This document shows positions 19,904-23,543 of a stretch of 23,543 nt of DNA, in pieces. Under the pieces are notes generated by a model, which saw only the letters and a list, made by a program, of their open reading frames with translations, did not search any database and was not told where the DNA came from. How positions within the stretch are numbered: the stretch's first letter is position 1; each line of letters starts with the position of its first letter. Origin of the DNA: Baffinella frigidus (taxonomy: Eukaryota > Cryptophyceae > Cryptomonadales > Baffinellaceae); NCBI GenBank assembly GCA_026770585.1, contig MU646418.1, positions 635,766 through 659,308 of the forward strand. The letters are read 5' to 3'. The translations under genes were made by a program, and so were the position numbers.

Positions 19904-20081
19904 ATTTTCCGATGTCTTTTGCATGTGTCTTTCTATTATTTTTGTACGGCAAAGCCCCCCGATTTCGGGCGACTCCCCGTACAAATCCCCTAAAAACGGG
20001 AAACCCGCCATCAAAAGTCAATCGTTTCCTTAAGAGACGATTCGGCCGCGGTAAAATCACTTGTAAAAGACATCGGAAAAT
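19904..20081. mobile_element. 178-bp MITE-like element with 24-bp terminal inverted repeats
   Basis: The terminal arms 19904-19927 and 20058-20081 (ATTTTCCGATGTCTTTT...) match at 22 of 24 positions. A second inverted pair, TTTGTACGG (19941-19949) and CCGTACAAA (19977-19985), is nested inside. The element is AT-rich, without coding capacity. A perfect 18-nt palindrome, GTACTCAGATCTGAGTAC, follows at 20100-20117. It sits in the shared upstream region of two genes and could affect their regulation. Confidence 0.75.
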
Positions 20082-20338
20082 AACTTATGAACTTCTTTTG
20101 TACTCAGATCTGAGTACATTTTCCTTGCGGCAACTTTTGATTGCTCCCGGTCACGTCTAAAGTAGGTTGACTCCTCAAAAGTCACTTTTTGCAGCCACGA
20201 ACAGAGGATCGCGTTTCCCGCGCTTCCCGCCGAGGATCCTCTTGAGAACGTGTGCACCCACGAATAGAGATATTCCCCAGCCGCGTTATCCCCCGACCGT
20301 ATCCCCCGCCCGCCTCCCCCGACGAGGTTTGGGGCTGG

Positions 20339-22255
20339 ATGGCACCTCCTGCGCCCCGCGATGCGCACCTGCACAAGGTGCTGGCGTCCTGGGGGAAAGG
20401 GATGCAAGAGAAGGTTGCAGCAAGCAGAGTCCTGGTCGTGGGAGCGGGCGGGATCGGCTGCGAGCTCCTCAAGGTGCACATCTGTTGTTGGAGGACGACC
20501 CGTGTTCCCTGGCGAGCATATCAGCACCCCCAGCCACCACCGTTTGTGGGTGGGCGGGTTGGGCTGTGAGCTACGGCCGGGACTGAAGGAGCCGTTGATG
20601 TGTGCGGACCAGGTGCTAGTGCTGTCGGGGTTCACGAACCTCGACATTGTGGACCTCGACACCATCGACGTCTCAAACCTCAACCGGCAGTTCCTTTTCC
20701 GCATGCACCACGTCTCGGAGAGCAAGGCCAACATTGCGGCCCAGGTTCGAAGCTCCGGGCTCTACAGCTTTCCATCTGACTGACTTCTTCCGCACGGAAC
20801 GGTGGCCAACAGATCAATTCCCCCCGCGGTCCCGGCGCGCGCTCACGGTTTGAACAGCTTGGCTTTGCCGAAATGCACGCCCTCGCAGGAAACATGCGCA
20901 TATCCCAGAAACAACACGCGTATCTCAGGAAAAGTACGCCTTTTTGGCAAAAAAAATGCCCCCCGCAGCTTCCCACCTTGTTGTTTCCCACCCAAAAGTA
21001 TTCCTGCTAGTAGCCGGAAGGCGTGTTGTTGAAAAGTTGTGCTGGCAGGCGGCCAAGGGCTTCAACCCCAACATCAACATCACGCCGCATCACGGCAACA
21101 TCAAGGACAAGAAGTTCGGCGTCCAGGTCCACTCTCGCAACCCAATGGTCCACCTCGCGAACTTCCGACTGTGTCCTCTCCTGAGAGGAGGAACACTCGC
21201 ATAGGAGAAGGCGGGCACCGTTCTCGACGTTGAGTGCCCCCCCCCTGCGCTGAGCGCTGACCCCCCTGCGCGGACGTGCACCATCAGTACATGTCGCAAT
21301 TCTCGGTGGTGTTCAACGCGCTGGACAACATCGAGGCGCGGCGGCACGTGAACCGCGTGTGCATCGCTGCCGGGCGCCCCCTCGTCGACGGCGGCACCAG
21401 CGGCTACGACGGCCAAGTCACCACCATCATCAAGGTCGTGCCCCTGCTCAATGCGTGCCTGACCCAGTCGCCCCAAGGCACTGCGCGCGGACAGTCCGCG
21501 CGTGACCCTGCGGACGGTGCATGCGACACCTGCCAGCAGAGGCAGCTGCCTGTTGCGTGCCGTGCGTGTGGCGGCGCACAAAGAGGGTGGCGCCTCGCAC
21601 GCACGAGGAGGCGCCGTGCGATCCAGCCCAGCGCCAGAACCTCGCGCAGACGCTCTAGCAGACGCAGTGCCGATCACCCGCCTGCATCCGCGCGAGCAGC
21701 ACTGACGTGGGGGTTGGCGTGGCAGGGGGAGACAGGGTGTTACGACTGCGAACCCAAGCCCGCGCCCAAGGGTTTCCCCGTCTGCACCATCCGTGCGTCC
21801 CGACTACCAACCCATCCCTCCGACCACGACCAACCGCACCACCAAACATCCAACACATACACACACCATAAACCCCACCACAAACCCTACCACCAATATC
21901 CGACCACCAAGAAGCGCAGCACCAACCCCGTGCGTAGCCCAGCATCGCGCGTGTGCGTGCATGGCGTGCACGTGCAGGGGTGCCGTCACAAGGGTGCACG
22001 TCAGTGCCAGCCGTGCGTGGCGTGGCCCGCGCTAGTCTCACGAACATGGAGCTGGGTGGCAGAGGACGTTTTTGTTTGGCGCACGTTGGTTTCTGGATCG
22101 AGGAAGCGTCAATGGGTGGGCGCAGCGAGGTGATAACGTGAGAGTTGTTTGTGGCAGGGTCGACGCCCGACAAGCCGATCCACTGCATCGTGTGGGGCAA
22201 GCACCTCTTCGCCCTCCTCTTCGGCACCAAGGACGATGCCAACGCCGTCGCTGAG
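20339..22255 (+). CDS. UBA2: SUMO-activating enzyme catalytic subunit UBA2/SAE2, 3' partial
   Basis: Exons 20339-20473, 20613-20744, 21049-21126, 21288-21434, 21726-21792 and 22158-22255 join in phase for the first 219 residues of a protein usually near 640. With its partner SAE1 (AOS1), UBA2 adenylates SUMO and carries it as a thioester before transfer to UBC9. Visible hallmarks are the nucleotide-binding GAGGIG at 35-40, [16 protein letters not shown] at 59-74, NALDN and RRHVNR in exon 4, GTSGYDGQV, the first zinc-binding CxxC (C169/C172), and the catalytic Cys in VCTIRSTP (C184), followed by [18 protein letters not shown]. The CTIR(N/S)TP and IHCIVW signature separates UBA2 from UBA1 and UBA3. 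All introns are GT-AG. The next intron runs off the window in telomere-like repeat, so the second CxxC pair and the ubiquitin-fold domain are not seen. Confidence 0.94.
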
Positions 22256-23543
22256 GTCTTTCCCCGCCCGCCAGGCACCCACCGCAATCAAACCCCGGGT
22301 GCCACACACTCTCATCCTAAACCCTGGACCTAAACCCTAAACCCTAAACCTCAAATCCTGAACCCAGAACCCAAAATCCTAAACCTTACACCCTGAACCT
22401 TCAAACTTAAACACTAAACCCTAAACCCTAACCCCTGAACCCTACACCCTAGACTCTAAACCCTAAACTCTCAACCCTCAGCCCTGAACCTTAATAACCC
22501 CTGAACCTTAATCCCTGAACCTTGAACCCTGAACCCTGAACCCTGAACCCTAAACCACAAACCACAAACCCCAAAACCTGAACCCTCAGAAACCCCGAAC
22601 CCCTAACCACGAACCCTGAACCCTAAACCATAAACCCCAAAACCCAAACCCCAAACCCCAAACCCAAAACCCTCAACCCTAAACCAAAACCCCCAAACAA
22701 TGCACTGTCATCCTAAACCCCGGACCTAAACCCTAAACCCTAAACCCCAAATCCTGAACCCTACACCCTGAACCCCAAACCCTACACCCTGAACCCTACA
22801 ACCTAAACCCCAAAACCTAAACACTAACCCGTGAACCCTAAACCCTGAACCCTGAAACCTGAACCCTAAACCCTAAACTCTAAACCCTGACCTCTCAAAC
22901 CTGAGCGCTAACCCCTGAACCCTTATCCCTGAACCCTGAAACCCGAACCCTGAACTTGGAACCCTAAACCTCAAACCCTAGACCTTAAACCCCAAAACCC
23001 AAACCCTCAGAAACCCCGAATCCCTATCAACGAACCTTGAACCCTAAACAATAAACCCTAACACCCAGAACCTAAACTCTAAACCCGAAGCCCTCAACCC
23101 TAAACCAAAAACCCAAAACCCTACAATCTACACCCTAAACCCGAAGCCCTCAACCCTCAACCCTAAACCCCAAACCCTAAACCCTAAACCCTAAACCCTA
23201 AACCCTAAACCCTAAACCCTAAACCCTAAACCCTGAACCCTAAACCCTAAACCTTGAACCCTAATCCCTGGACCCGAAACCTTGATCCCTAAACCCTAAT
23301 CCCTCAACCCTAAACCCTAAACCCTAAACCCGAAACCCTAAACCCTAAACCCTAACCCCTAAACTCTAAACCCTAAACCCTAAACCCTTAACCCTAAACC
23401 CTAAACCCTAAACCCTAAACCCTAAACCCTTACCCCTTAACCACAAACCCTAAATCATATACCCACGACCCTGAACCCTAAACACTCACCCCTCATCTCT
23501 AAACCCTGAACCCTAAACCCTAAACCCTAAACCCTAATCCCTG
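22256..23543 (+). repeat. UBA2 intron filled with CCCTAAA/CCCTGAA repeats, runs off window
   Basis: The donor GCTGAG|GTCTTTCC is followed by about 55 bp of unique sequence, then degenerate CCCTAAA-type heptamers to the window end. Long stretches (about 23165-23230 and 23385-23428) are nearly perfect CCCTAAA; others are CCCTGAA or mixed. A block starting CTCATCCTAAACCCTGGACC near 22311 recurs in similar form near 22709, showing higher-order duplication of the tract. Confidence 0.9.

Larger units (their letters stand above)
19648..20338. promoter_or_regulatory. Divergent promoter region between coiled-coil gene and UBA2
   Basis: The starts at 19647 (-) and 20339 (+) face away across 691 bp. 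The centre (19850-20170) is an AT-rich block of nested inverted repeats that looks inserted. The flanks are GC-rich like the rest of the window. I identify no core promoter motif. Confidence 0.55.

Noticed and set aside
20182-20734. A - strand gene opposite UBA2 exons 1-2
   Set aside because: The + strand carries unmistakable E1 motifs; the - strand reading has no family character.
22310-23543. A telomere at the right edge
   Set aside because: A right-hand chromosome end should read TTTAGGG on the + strand; here it reads CCCTAAA. UBA2 is also incomplete before it, so this is intronic.

Overview
This is a stretch of nuclear DNA from a eukaryote, most likely a unicellular alga or other protist. 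It holds intron-rich genes with mostly GT-AG introns and short exons. Long tracts of degenerate plant-type telomeric heptamers (CCCTAAA/TTTAGGG and variants such as CCCTGAA and CCCTCAA) lie inside introns. (CT)n/(GA)n tracts and many small foldback elements are also present. I saw no bacterial operon features, no CRISPR array and no rRNA or tRNA gene. I cannot name the species. One protein begins with a signal-peptide-like segment followed by a GFAPG motif, which weakly suggests a complex-plastid alga.

Layout. (1) 1-9688, + strand: a 5'-partial gene, rebuilt here as 19 exons, for a protein with nine consecutive filamin-type immunoglobulin repeats and a charged C-terminal tail. (2) 10174-14359, - strand: a SPOUT-family tRNA/rRNA 2'-O-methyltransferase that most resembles TrmH. 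It is split by a 1.5-kb intron that is mostly degenerate TTTAGGG-type repeat. (3) 14574-15354, + strand: a complete three-exon TIM10 gene encoding a 78-residue mitochondrial intermembrane-space chaperone; its start faces away from the TrmH-like gene across about 214 bp. (4) 15507-16360, - strand: a decayed partial copy of exon 1 of the TrmH-like gene, with a 10-nt deletion and a 416-bp insertion that carries a long palindrome. (5) 16723-19647, - strand: a gene for an unrecognised coiled-coil protein; several exons are clear and the middle is unresolved. (6) 20339-22255, + strand: the first six exons of UBA2/SAE2, the catalytic subunit of the SUMO E1 enzyme, running off the window inside a repeat-filled intron.

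The genes do not form a pathway. They are ordinary housekeeping and cytoskeletal functions: an actin-crosslinker-like scaffold, RNA methylation, mitochondrial import and SUMO activation. The unusual part is the intron biology. Some introns consist almost only of degenerate telomere-like heptamers, and in two of them the GT donor merges directly into the repeat. Other introns carry the same repeat in the opposite orientation, flanked by unique DNA. Several related hairpin elements also sit in introns and between genes.
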